Source: Clostridiales bacterium UBA1316 (GTDB lineage Bacteria; Bacillota; Clostridia; Oscillospirales; Oscillospiraceae). From it: a DNA stretch of 30,403 nt. Shown here piece by piece: positions 14,815 to 21,773 of this stretch. The notes below the pieces were generated by a model that saw nothing but the letters and a program-made list of their open reading frames with translations, did no database searches and was not told the origin of the DNA. The stretch covers positions 32,864 through 63,266 of the forward strand of contig DBTM01000041.1 of NCBI GenBank assembly GCA_002307055.1, given 5' to 3'. The position numbers were made by a program, and so were the translations under genes. Each line of letters begins with the position of its first letter. Position 1 is the stretch's first letter.

Positions 14815-16095
14815 TTGATAAATGAATTTGACAGTATCGGCCCGGGGGCGAGCGGACCGATGACAGAGCTGCTGCAGCTTGCGCTTCATCGGGCAAAGCA
14901 CGAGACGGTTATCAACGGCATTTTCGGAGAGCGCACATTCGAGGCGCTAAAAAGCTTCCAGGTCTCGTTGGGCATCAGCTGCGACGGCATTGCCGGACCT
15001 CAGACCTGGCAGGCGCTTATGCCGTATTTGACCGGCTTTGTCAGCTATACTGTTCAGCCCGGTGACACACCCGATCAACTGGCGTCAGTTTACGGTACGA
15101 CGATTGAGGCTGTTGCCGCCGCGAACCCGGACGCCTGCGGAGCAATGCTGACCGCCGGGCAAACCGTCATCATTCCGCTGGGCTTTGATGTCGTGCCGGA
15201 CAACATCAGGTTAACCTCAGCCTTATTGTCTCTGTGCGTGCGCGGACTATGTGCGCGGTATCCTTTTCTGCGCGTCAGCGCGCTCGGCAGGAGCGTTATG
15301 GGCAATGAAATCACCGTGCTGCAAATCGGAACCGGCGCCAATGAAGTCTTCTATAATGCCTCGCACCACGCCAACGAGTGGATCACCAGCCTGCTGCTGA
15401 TGCGATTTCTTGAAAGTTACGCTAAAAAATGTGCATTCTACGACAAAATATTTGACAAAAATGCCCAATTGTTATACATTAAAACAACACTGAGTCTTGT
15501 CCCGATGGTCAATCCCGACGGGGTGGATCTGGTGACGGGCGGTTTGTCATCGGGCGCATATTACCGGGATGCCGAGGCGCTTGCCGGGCAGTATCCCGAT
15601 ATACCGTTCCCATCAGGCTGGAAGGCCAATATACGCGGTGTGGACTTGAATCTTCAGTATCCTGCCGGCTGGGAAAACGCCCGAGCCGTCAAATACGAAC
15701 AGGGAGCAACAAAGCCCGGACCGAGAGATTTTGTCGGCCCGGCGTCCCTGACGGAGCCGGAAAGCCGAGCCCTGTACGACTTCACGCGGGCGCATGATTT
15801 TTCGCTCACGCTGTCTTTTCATACGCAGGGAAAAACCATCTACTGGAAGTATCTCGATTTTGAGCCGAAAAATTCATTTGAAACGGCCCAAAAATTTGCA
15901 TTCGCCAGCGGCTACGCCGCCGAAGAAACGCCGATCATGTCAGGTTATGCCGGATATAAGGATTGGTTTATTTCAGCGTATAACCGGCCCGGCTATACCA
16001 TTGAGGCGGGGGAGGGCGTTTCACCGCTTCCGTTGTCTCAGTTCTCTCAAATTTACGCCGACTGTCTCGGCATCCTCACATTAGGGCTTGACTGA
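14815..16095 (+). CDS. M14 metallopeptidase with peptidoglycan-binding and LysM domains (ENP1-like)
   Basis: Predicted gamma-D-glutamyl-meso-diaminopimelate peptidase cutting peptide stems of (spore) peptidoglycan. Order in 426 aa: PG_binding_1 (about 10-70, GIFGERTFEALKSFQ, GIAGPQTWQAL), LysM (about 76-124, YTVQPGDTPDQLASVYGT), then M14 domain with zinc ligands H185, E188 (HHANEW) and H336, and catalytic E397 (YTIEAGEG). GVDLNLQYPAGWE recalls the ENP1 subgroup rather than pancreatic carboxypeptidases. The TTG at 14815 has GGGAGG six bases upstream. There is no signal peptide, as in ENP1. It is divergent from spoIVB, so a sporulation role is plausible. Confidence 0.88.
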   Translation: MINEFDSIGPGASGPMTELLQLALHRAKHETVINGIFGERTFEALKSFQVSLGISCDGIAGPQTWQALMPYLTGFVSYTVQPGDTPDQLASVYGTTIEAVAAANPDACGAMLTAGQTVIIPLGFDVVPDNIRLTSALLSLCVRGLCARYPFLRVSALGRSVMGNEITVLQIGTGANEVFYNASHHANEWITSLLLMRFLESYAKKCAFYDKIFDKNAQLLYIKTTLSLVPMVNPDGVDLVTGGLSSGAYYRDAEALAGQYPDIPFPSGWKANIRGVDLNLQYPAGWENARAVKYEQGATKPGPRDFVGPASLTEPESRALYDFTRAHDFSLTLSFHTQGKTIYWKYLDFEPKNSFETAQKFAFASGYAAEETPIMSGYAGYKDWFISAYNRPGYTIEAGEGVSPLPLSQFSQIYADCLGILTLGLD

Positions 16096-16194
16096 AAGAA
16101 CGCATAAGCATATAAAAATTGGACAAAATCAAACAATTTTATTCATATATTTTCATGGAATCTGTACTGTGTCTCACTTTTACAACCCGTCGGC

Positions 16195-16215
16195 AATTGT
16201 TACAATATTACAATT
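16195..16215. promoter_or_regulatory. Possible operator of the XRE regulator
   Basis: AATTGT-TACAATATT-ACAATT: 6-bp inverted arms around 9 bp, 45 bp before the XRE gene, in otherwise gene-free DNA. Autorepression through it is inference. Confidence 0.3.
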
Positions 16216-16260
16216 AGTAATTAAAGGAAAATTGCACTAAATAGACAAGGAGGATGGCTT

Positions 16261-16521
16261 ATGCCGAAACCATGCGGGAATAAAGGTGAAAAAAATCTCA
16301 TATCAGGCAGGCTGAAGGATCTTCGGGAAAAGCACGGCTTATCCCAGAGAGCACTGGCCGGCCGGCTTCAGCTCCAGGGGATGGATATGGATAAAAATGT
16401 TATTACCCGTATTGAAACAAATAAAAGGTATGTTACTGATATTGAGCTTCGGGCAATTGTATCCATTTTCAATGTATCATATGACTTTTTAATCGAAGGC
16501 ATAGAAAATGGAAAATTTTAG
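16261..16521 (+). CDS. XRE-family helix-turn-helix regulator, 86 aa
   Basis: Small cytoplasmic DNA-binding protein of the Cro/CI type. The HTH spans about residues 14-76: GRLKDLREKHGLSQRALAGRL, a variable insert, then VITRIETNKRYVTDIELRAIVSIFNVSYDFLI. No second domain. AAGGAGG lies 7-8 bases before the ATG. It is followed by spo0A after 122 bp, with a promoter in between. Target genes are unknown; the inverted repeat at 16195-16215 suggests self-control. Confidence 0.85.
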   Translation: MPKPCGNKGEKNLISGRLKDLREKHGLSQRALAGRLQLQGMDMDKNVITRIETNKRYVTDIELRAIVSIFNVSYDFLIEGIENGKF

Positions 16522-16572
16522 AAATATTTTCCAAAATATGCTTGCAAAAGGCGTCTTATTGTGCTAAATTGT

Positions 16573-16602
16573 TAGACAAGGCCGCAGATAAAAAGATATA
16601 AT
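16573..16602 (+). promoter_or_regulatory. Promoter of spo0A
   Basis: TAGACA (16573-16578), 18-bp spacer, exact TATAAT (16597-16602), about 42 bp before the ATG. Confidence 0.55.
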
Positions 16603-16643
16603 GCAAAGCCGTGATGAAAAATTACATTTACGGAGGAGATACA

Positions 16644-17429
16644 ATGGACAAAACGCGAGTCATAATAGCTGACGCCGGTGAAGAGTACAGAATGCTGCTT
16701 TCCGAGATTCTGGCTGCAGAAGGCGACTTTGAGGTCGCCGGCTGCACTGGTGATGGGTTGACTGCTTATTCGCTTGTGCTGACTGAAAAACCAGATGTGC
16801 TACTTACTGATCTCATCCTTTCGGGCCTTGATGGCTTAGCGGTGCTTGCGAAGCTTACCGCTATACCGGACGGCGAGAGACCGGCGGTAATTATCATTTC
16901 CGGATTTTCAAGCGAGCATACGCTGACCGAAGCATCAAGTCTCGGGGCGTCTTATTTCATGCAGAAACCATGTGATATCCCCGCGCTTTTAACCAGAATC
17001 CGTATGGTGTCCGGCAAATCACGCATATCCGGCATCGGAGCAGGCACAAACGCGAAGCCGACGCGCCAGGAGCAGAGCCTGGAAAGTCTTGTGACGGAGA
17101 TTATTCACGAGATCGGTGTACCGGCCCACATTAAAGGCTATCAATATCTGCGCGAAGCGATTATTCTCACCATTAACGACATGGACATCATTAATGCTGT
17201 GACCAAGGTGCTGTACCCAACCGTCGCAAAAAAGTTCTCAACGACGCCGAGCCGCGTCGAACGGGCCATCCGCCACGCCATCGAAGTCGCCTGGGACAGA
17301 GGCGACCTCGAAACCCTCCAAAAGTTCTTCGGCTACACCGTCTCGAACATCAAAGGCAAGCCGACCAACAGCGAATTCATCGCCATGATCGCCGACAGAC
17401 TCAGCCTGCAGCGGCGTGAGAGCAAATAA
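16644..17429 (+). CDS. spo0A: Sporulation master regulator Spo0A
   Basis: Response regulator that, when phosphorylated, binds 0A boxes and starts sporulation. 261 aa: receiver (about 4-120) with phosphoacceptor D56 (LLTDLILSGLDG), S86 and K108 (MQKPCD), a linker (about 125-145), and the Spo0A C-terminal domain (about 147-257) with IIHEIGVPAHIKGYQYLREAI and recognition helix SRVERAIRHAIEVAW. The ATG at 16644 follows GGAGGAG. Odd: the usual acidic pair at residues 10-11 is D-A, so one magnesium-binding acid is missing, and the proline after D56 is replaced. A decayed copy of its 3' end lies at 18684-18806. Confidence 0.96.
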   Translation: MDKTRVIIADAGEEYRMLLSEILAAEGDFEVAGCTGDGLTAYSLVLTEKPDVLLTDLILSGLDGLAVLAKLTAIPDGERPAVIIISGFSSEHTLTEASSLGASYFMQKPCDIPALLTRIRMVSGKSRISGIGAGTNAKPTRQEQSLESLVTEIIHEIGVPAHIKGYQYLREAIILTINDMDIINAVTKVLYPTVAKKFSTTPSRVERAIRHAIEVAWDRGDLETLQKFFGYTVSNIKGKPTNSEFIAMIADRLSLQRRESK

Positions 17430-17450
17430 TAGATACCTGCAACGGTTATA

Positions 17451-17500
17451 AACACTTCTTATTTATTGGTATTATAACTAATAAATAAGGGGTGTTTTTG
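17451..17500 (+). terminator. Terminator of spo0A
   Basis: A 17-bp stem with G-T pairs, AACACTTCTTATTTATT / AATAAATAAGGGGTGTT, 12-nt loop, then a T-tract. Confidence 0.85.
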
Positions 17501-17585
17501 TTATGTCAACGGGTTGGCAAAGAGAATCATAGAGATTTAAGCTTTTTCACTATGTTAATGTTTCTCTTAATCATTTTGTATATTA

Positions 17586-17613
17586 TTGTATTTTACATAT
17601 TATGTGCTATTAT
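17586..17613 (+). promoter_or_regulatory. Possible promoter of the AT-rich membrane-protein gene
   Basis: TTGTAT (17586-17591), 16-bp spacer, TATTAT (17608-17613). The whole region is very AT-rich, so chance matches are likely. Confidence 0.35.
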
Positions 17614-17653
17614 ATAAAAAATGGAGAGTGTTAACACACCCGAATGAGGAGGA

Positions 17654-18580
17654 ATGAAATTAATTATGAGATCAAAATTAGCTAAAGCTTTATTAGAGGT
17701 TGTTGGATATTTATCGATAATAGCCGTATTGGTGAGCGTATTTTTATATTGTGTATTGGGTGATTCCGGGACTGACGATTCCCTTCAACTGTTAGTAAGG
17801 ATGGTAACCTTGCTTGCGATATTTGTAATTAGCAATGCTTTAAAAAGCAAGCTATTTTGTGATAAAATAGATATAACATTAGATAATCAAAGTAAGAATC
17901 TTAAAGTAATTGTCAACGAAATGTCTAGTATAAAGGTAGACGCCCATATAAGGGGACTAAATGATCAAACAGATTTTTATAATCTCTTGCAGCAAAAAGT
18001 AAATAATTCCGTAGAAAGGGTATGGTTAATGCATTTAGATCCATTCCGGCCTGATGCAAAAACTATTAGTGATAAAGCGAGAGTAGCGCATTTTGATAAT
18101 TTGGTTAATTTCGCAAAAAATAATCCGAAAGTTGATATTAGGAGAATCATAAGTATACCTGATTATGAAAAACTTAAATGGGTGAATGAGCTGATTGAAA
18201 AAACCGCAAATATAAGAAATATACATTTTGCATATATAAAAATTGATGAAATTGAAAAGTCTTTTCCGGTTACGGTGATTAGCTGTCAGATAATCGATAA
18301 TAATATGATGTTTTTACTTAATCCAACTTTAAATTATGTTCCCGGAGGAACATTTAAAGAGTGTTTATATATTGAAAATACGAAAATGGTAAATATATAT
18401 AAAGAATATTATGAAAAATTGTGGGATAAACTTAAGGAAGATGATTGCCAACATATCGGATGCCTAATAAAAGATGGTTCCAATTGCGAGCATTTCAAGA
18501 AGCATTTAGCGACAATTGAAGATAATATAAAAAAATATGAAAACAGAAGCCGGGAAACTGCTCACTCAGCTCATGCTTAG
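17654..18580 (+). CDS. Two-helix membrane protein with a cytosolic domain, unknown (possibly phospholipase-D-like fold)
   Basis: Not recognised with confidence. 308 aa: hydrophobic segments about 13-35 and 44-62, then a soluble domain. The pattern VERVWLMHLDPFRP, DNLVNFAKNNPKVDIRRIISI and the closing NIYKEYYEKLWDKLKE recalls the non-catalytic PLD-like domains that end in F-x-x-x-W; no HKD motif is present. The tail CQHIGCLIKDGSNCEHF is rich in Cys and His and might bind metal. The gene is markedly more AT-rich than its neighbours and sits between spo0A and a spo0A fragment, which suggests acquisition by transfer. Start uncertain: GAGGAGG is close to ATG 17654 and far from ATG 17666. Confidence 0.75.
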   Translation: MKLIMRSKLAKALLEVVGYLSIIAVLVSVFLYCVLGDSGTDDSLQLLVRMVTLLAIFVISNALKSKLFCDKIDITLDNQSKNLKVIVNEMSSIKVDAHIRGLNDQTDFYNLLQQKVNNSVERVWLMHLDPFRPDAKTISDKARVAHFDNLVNFAKNNPKVDIRRIISIPDYEKLKWVNELIEKTANIRNIHFAYIKIDEIEKSFPVTVISCQIIDNNMMFLLNPTLNYVPGGTFKECLYIENTKMVNIYKEYYEKLWDKLKEDDCQHIGCLIKDGSNCEHFKKHLATIEDNIKKYENRSRETAHSAHA

Positions 18581-18683
18581 ATTTTGATATAAGAATATGG
18601 TTTAAGGGTGCTTAAAGCAGACATTAAGTAAATAGTGAAAAAAATAAACTAAATATGCTATAATCAAGACACCAATAACTCAC

Positions 18684-18806
18684 CCGAAACCCTCCAAAAA
18701 TTCTACGGCTACACATCTCTGACATCAAGGGCAAGCCGGCCAACAGCGAAGCCATCGCATGATCGCCGACAGGCTCAGCCTGCGGCGGCGGGAGAGCAAA
18801 TAATAG
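18684..18806 (+). pseudogene. Decayed fragment of the 3' end of spo0A
   Basis: This stretch matches 17312-17433 of spo0A almost throughout: CGAAACCCTCCAAAA, GGCTACAC, GACATCAAGGGCAAGCCG, CCAACAGCGAA, ATGATCGCCGACAGGCTCAG and the shared end GAGAGCAAATAATAG. Two single-base deletions break the frame and there is no start, so only a relic of the C-terminal DNA-binding domain remains. The only gene between it and spo0A is the AT-rich membrane protein. Confidence 0.9.
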
Positions 18807-18815
18807 AGTGCATAG

Positions 18816-18850
18816 AAAAAACGACGGAGCCGAAAGGCTCCGTTTGATTT
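18816..18850. terminator. Terminator of the histidine kinase gene, probably bidirectional
   Basis: ACGGAGCC (18824-18831), GAAA loop, GGCTCCGT (18836-18843). On the minus strand TTTTTT follows after two bases; on the plus strand TTGATTTT. Confidence 0.85.
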
Positions 18851-18866
18851 TATCGTCATCTTTCCG

Positions 18867-20363
18867 TTATGCGCCGACGGTATTCACCCGCAGCTTGTCT
18901 TCCCGAGCAGAAAACTGCTCGATATGCTCCTTGTTCTTTGACTTTATCCGGAACTGGCCCAAATGATCAAAGCAAACAGACACACTTTTTGTGTACAGCA
19001 TATTATCGACATCTTCAATAACGTAACTTGCCTGATACTTTCTGAGTATTTCGAAGGCTGTCATGAGGCCGATGCCGCTGCCGCCCTCGCCGGCGTGCGT
19101 GGTTGTCCGTTTTAACCCGATGTCATTGAGCGTTTCGGAAGTAAACGGTATGCCATTATCGAATATACTCATAGAATAGCAGTTATCGACGATACCGATA
19201 TGTACCAGGATGTTTTTTGATGCGCAGGCCTTCACCGCTACGATGGCGTTTTCAATTAAGTCCGCGAGCAGCGTATTGATATCCTGTTCCGCTGCAATAT
19301 TTTCAATTAAGTATTTAACGCTTCCGGATAAGGACAGGTTCAGGTCGATTTGCAGCTCCTTGGACCGCTGCAGCATGTACATGAGCAGCGCATCGACGGA
19401 TGGCACTCCCGTCGCGGGGAGGCGCTTGCTGTCGGACTCGTACGATGTTATGATGCCGCGCCGTTCGCTGGAAGCGCTTTCAATCTGGCACAGCAGAATA
19501 TGGCCCTGCGGCAGGCGCCCGGCGCCGTCTGCTTCCGATTCCGCGGCTAACAGATATTGCCGGACAGCATACTCGAGCGCCGGAATCAGCTTGTTGTCCT
19601 TGTGAATAATTTTCGACAGCTCCTCGTTGTGGCACTTGAGCCGCTCAATTTCCGCGTCTTTTTGGGCTATTGTTTCCTGTAATGACTGCATTTCGCGGGA
19701 TTTTGCTTTCTCAATATACTTTTTTGTTAGGCTTTTTCGCCACCAGAATAGTACGATCAAGCCAGAAATTACAATGAAAATAAATGGGATGAGTTTTATA
19801 ATACTATCGTCCTTATTCATACTCAAACATGAAGCCGCAATGAGTAACGTGAAGCTGACATAAACACCGACATCGCTCGAGCCGTTTTCAAGTAAAAATG
19901 GCATTCCATTTTTTAGCCTTTTTATCCTAAAAGAGATCATAACAAGAACAATCTGTATCAAACAAGCGATTACAACGCCAATCACATCGGTATACGAACC
20001 GGATGACTTTGGTAATATGAAGCGCAATAAAAGAGTCACAATTAAAGCGGCGGGGAAAGCTGCAACTATAAAAGTTAAGTATGAAAATCCTACGGAAATA
20101 ATCGACACAGTGATAGTTAGGTTTAATGAGATCTTTGTAATTATTGCAATGAACGCAATTAATGTAATAACTAGAAAAACAAAACTTAATGAAATTGCAT
20201 TAATCCTTAAAAAATAAATTGCTGGCAATACCACAAACAAGTAAATTAAGAACTTATAAACAATTATTTTGCATGCCTTTAAATGCAATAATTTAAAAAA
20301 GGTGTAGAGACTACAGGATATTATAATCGCATATTTGATAAATATATCCAAAATAACATTCAC
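18867..20363 (-). CDS. AgrC-like sensor histidine kinase (GHKL)
   Basis: Membrane sensor kinase, 498 aa. About seven hydrophobic segments fill residues 10-210, ending in LFWWRK. A coiled coil follows (about 215-255, QETIAQKDAEIERLKCHNEEL) with putative phosphoacceptor H254 in IIHKDNK, then a GHKL ATPase with N372 (LLADLIENAIVA), FDNG (401-404) and GSGIG (428-432). This layout is that of AgrC/ComD peptide receptors and LytS-type kinases. The start is GTG at 20363 with a weak site. Its likely partner is the Spo0A-type regulator upstream on the same strand; the two are split by a gap with a divergent micro-ORF. No agrB processing gene is seen. Confidence 0.85.
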   Translation of the reverse strand: MNVILDIFIKYAIIISCSLYTFFKLLHLKACKIIVYKFLIYLFVVLPAIYFLRINAISLSFVFLVITLIAFIAIITKISLNLTITVSIISVGFSYLTFIVAAFPAALIVTLLLRFILPKSSGSYTDVIGVVIACLIQIVLVMISFRIKRLKNGMPFLLENGSSDVGVYVSFTLLIAASCLSMNKDDSIIKLIPFIFIVISGLIVLFWWRKSLTKKYIEKAKSREMQSLQETIAQKDAEIERLKCHNEELSKIIHKDNKLIPALEYAVRQYLLAAESEADGAGRLPQGHILLCQIESASSERRGIITSYESDSKRLPATGVPSVDALLMYMLQRSKELQIDLNLSLSGSVKYLIENIAAEQDINTLLADLIENAIVAVKACASKNILVHIGIVDNCYSMSIFDNGIPFTSETLNDIGLKRTTTHAGEGGSGIGLMTAFEILRKYQASYVIEDVDNMLYTKSVSVCFDHLGQFRIKSKNKEHIEQFSAREDKLRVNTVGA

Positions 20364-20479
20364 CCGCTTTTAAAGAGATAAAAGTAAACAAAAAAAAGAG
20401 CCTCAGAACTAACATTGTTTCCTGCTTCAATCTTTTAGACTGAAACAAACAGAAAGAAAGAAGGAAGGAGGATAACCAT

Positions 20480-20527
20480 ATGTGGGGGGATATTTGGGCT
20501 TTTATGTGTCGTTTATTTGGGACTTGA
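20480..20527 (+). CDS. 15-aa micro-ORF with a perfect ribosome-binding site (candidate signal or leader peptide)
   Basis: ATG at 20480 lies 8 bases after an exact AAGGAGG (20465-20471) and reads MWGDIWAFMCRLFGT before TGA. The peptide is hydrophobic and aromatic, with two Trp, one Cys and one Arg. It has no signal sequence. It is transcribed opposite to, and sits between, an AgrC-like kinase and its presumed regulator. It may be a short signalling peptide, a leader peptide or an unrelated translated micro-ORF. There is no similarity I can name, and the promoter is not clear. Confidence 0.5.
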   Translation: MWGDIWAFMCRLFGT

Positions 20528-20553
20528 AAGCAGGGGGACGGTTCTCCTGCTTT
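20527..20553. repeat. REP-like hairpin
   Basis: AAAGCAGG (20527-20534) and CCTGCTTT (20546-20553) flank GGGACGGTTCT. The core GGGGACGGTTCTCCTG resembles hairpin elements common in clostridial genomes. It starts in the stop codon of the micro-ORF and lacks a T-tract. Confidence 0.55.
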
Positions 20554-20657
20554 GCTTGCTCGGAGATTGTTTGCAGGCGCTGACGCTTTTGGCAGGCTAT
20601 TGTTGTATGACGCTGTTTTTATGACGGGCGGATACGGCGGTGCGGCATGGGGGAAAT

Positions 20658-20731
20658 CCTCAGTCCGCTGCGCGGACAGATCCCAAAGTCTCCGCGCTAT
20701 TGCGCGAAGACTCTGAAAAGGGAGCCTGAGG
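20658..20731. repeat. Palindromic intergenic element (CCTCAG ... CTGAGG)
   Basis: Terminal inverted CCTCAG/CTGAGG with internal hairpins (GTCCGCTGCGCGGAC; CGCGCTATTGCGCG) and GGGAGCC near the end. This pattern resembles the CCTCAGTC...GGGAGCC elements abundant in Ruminococcaceae genomes. Confidence 0.6.
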
Positions 20732-20768
20732 GTGGTGAAAGCGTCATACTTAAAGCAATAAAGATATC

Positions 20769-20792
20769 AAGCCGCTCTATTGGGCGGCTTTT
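20769..20792 (+). terminator. Plus-strand terminator
   Basis: AAGCCGCTC / GGGCGGCTT (one G-T pair) with loop TATT then TTTT. It points in the direction of the micro-ORF, not of the flanking minus-strand genes, and touches the stop of the regulator. Confidence 0.7.
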
Positions 20793-21576
20793 AATAATCG
20801 GCTTTGATTTTATTGGCGTAGTAATAGATAAACTCCGTCAGCGTGGGGACGCCCTTGTCGGAGCTGATACGGGCGGTGTAAAATTTCAGCAGATCGTCGA
20901 TGTCCGCTGTCCGCCACGCTTTTTGAATCGCGTTCTGCATGGCGCGTTCCACGCTGGATTCTGTTTTACCGTATTTTTTACTGATGATGGTGCTCAGATT
21001 CTGTACCGGCTGCTGTATAACGAGCATGACGGCGTCAAGCAAATAGGTATATCCGACGGCCTTTGGGCTGATGCCGACATTGTTTAATTCTGTTCTGACG
21101 CGGGTAAAAAGTCTCTTGTGTTTCACCTCGGGCGGCTCGGTTGTGGCGTGTTCGGGCGAAGCGGCCTGTATTCTGCTGTGTATGACAGGCTTCAGCATTA
21201 TTAAGAAATCAAGGGCGCTTTTTGCCGAATAGTCCGCCTGATGTTTCGACATGATAAAGTCCGCGCCTAAACGGCGCGCAGATTCATACGTGAACGCGCT
21301 GGTGTTGTTCGTGGTTATCAGTATATATGGATTTATATCAAGCGACATTTGCCTCAGCCCCTGCAGCACGAGAAAGCCGTTGCCTCGTCCCTGATGAAGC
21401 TCTAAATCCAATATAACGGCATCCGGCAAAAAATCCTTGATATATTTGAGAGCATCGCTTGAATTGTTCGTGACACCGATGAGAGAAACGTCGTCAAGCT
21501 CGTCAATATTTTCGGTAAATTCGTTGCAGACGGCTTCTTCGTCCTCGACGAGTAGGATCGAGAGCTTTTTATCCAC
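20791..21576 (-). CDS. Response regulator with a Spo0A-type DNA-binding domain
   Basis: 261 aa, the same size and layout as Spo0A: receiver (about 5-130) with complete acidic pocket E11/D12, phosphoacceptor D57 (VILDLELHQGRGNG), T88/T89 and K111, linker, and C-terminal domain (about 158-258, NNVGISPKAVGYTYLLDAV). The recognition helix reads SSVERAMQNAIQKAW against SRVERAIRHAIEVAW in Spo0A, so Glu and Arg are kept but an Arg, an Arg and a His are changed, which suggests a related but different site. The GTG at 21576 follows GGGAG by 8 bases. Presumed partner of the AgrC-like kinase; not a replacement for spo0A, which is intact nearby. Confidence 0.9.
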   Translation of the reverse strand: MDKKLSILLVEDEEAVCNEFTENIDELDDVSLIGVTNNSSDALKYIKDFLPDAVILDLELHQGRGNGFLVLQGLRQMSLDINPYILITTNNTSAFTYESARRLGADFIMSKHQADYSAKSALDFLIMLKPVIHSRIQAASPEHATTEPPEVKHKRLFTRVRTELNNVGISPKAVGYTYLLDAVMLVIQQPVQNLSTIISKKYGKTESSVERAMQNAIQKAWRTADIDDLLKFYTARISSDKGVPTLTEFIYYYANKIKADY

Positions 21577-21605
21577 AAAAATCTCTCCCTGTATGTTTTA
21601 TTGTT

Positions 21606-21634
21606 ATTTTATTACATAAAACAACGAAAAGCAA
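21606..21634 (-). promoter_or_regulatory. Promoter of the Spo0A-like regulator
   Basis: Minus-strand TTGCTT (21634-21629), 17-bp spacer, TAAAAT (21611-21606), about 30 bp before the GTG. The direct repeat TTTCGTTG overlaps its -35 region. Confidence 0.6.
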
Positions 21635-21639
21635 CGAAA
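21621..21639 (-). repeat. Direct repeat TTTCGTTG x2, 10 bp apart, at the regulator's promoter
   Basis: On the minus strand TTTCGTTGCT is followed directly by TTTCGTTGTT, one helical turn apart, spanning the -35 box. It shares TTCG with the reverse of a 0A box (TTCGACA). A binding site for the gene's own product is inference. Confidence 0.5.
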
Positions 21640-21722
21640 TCAAACATTTTTTTTAACTGAAAGAAATTTACCTTGTATAATTGCTTATGTAAACTTCTAT
21701 TAGTCCATATTTTTAGGGAATT

Positions 21723-21730
21723 TTGTCGAA
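21723..21730 (+). promoter_or_regulatory. 0A box (Spo0A binding site)
   Basis: TTTTGTCGAA at 21721-21730 contains the exact core TGTCGAA. It lies 44 bp before the ATG of the next gene in non-coding DNA. A 7-mer of this kind occurs by chance a few times in 30 kb, so location is the main support. Confidence 0.45.
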
Positions 21731-21773
21731 TTTAGGGGAAATTGATGGTAATAACGAAGAACGGGAGGGCATA

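Larger units (their letters stand above)
20364..20790. other. 427-bp gap between kinase and regulator genes
   Basis: Both flanking genes are on the minus strand. The gap holds a purine-rich stretch (20451-20475), a 15-codon plus-strand ORF, a REP-like hairpin, a palindromic CCTCAG...CTGAGG element and a plus-strand terminator at its right edge. No longer convincing gene is seen on either strand. Confidence 0.7.

Noticed and set aside
16232..16580. Shared motif TTGxxCTAAAT...TAGACAAGG before both the XRE gene and spo0A
   Set aside because: In the first case it is mostly the ribosome-binding site and in the second the -35 box; too short and degenerate to claim a regulon.
20647..21087. 146-codon plus-strand ORF antisense to the Spo0A-like regulator
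   Set aside because: It begins inside a palindromic repeat, has no RBS, and the minus-strand product is clearly a receiver plus Spo0A_C protein.
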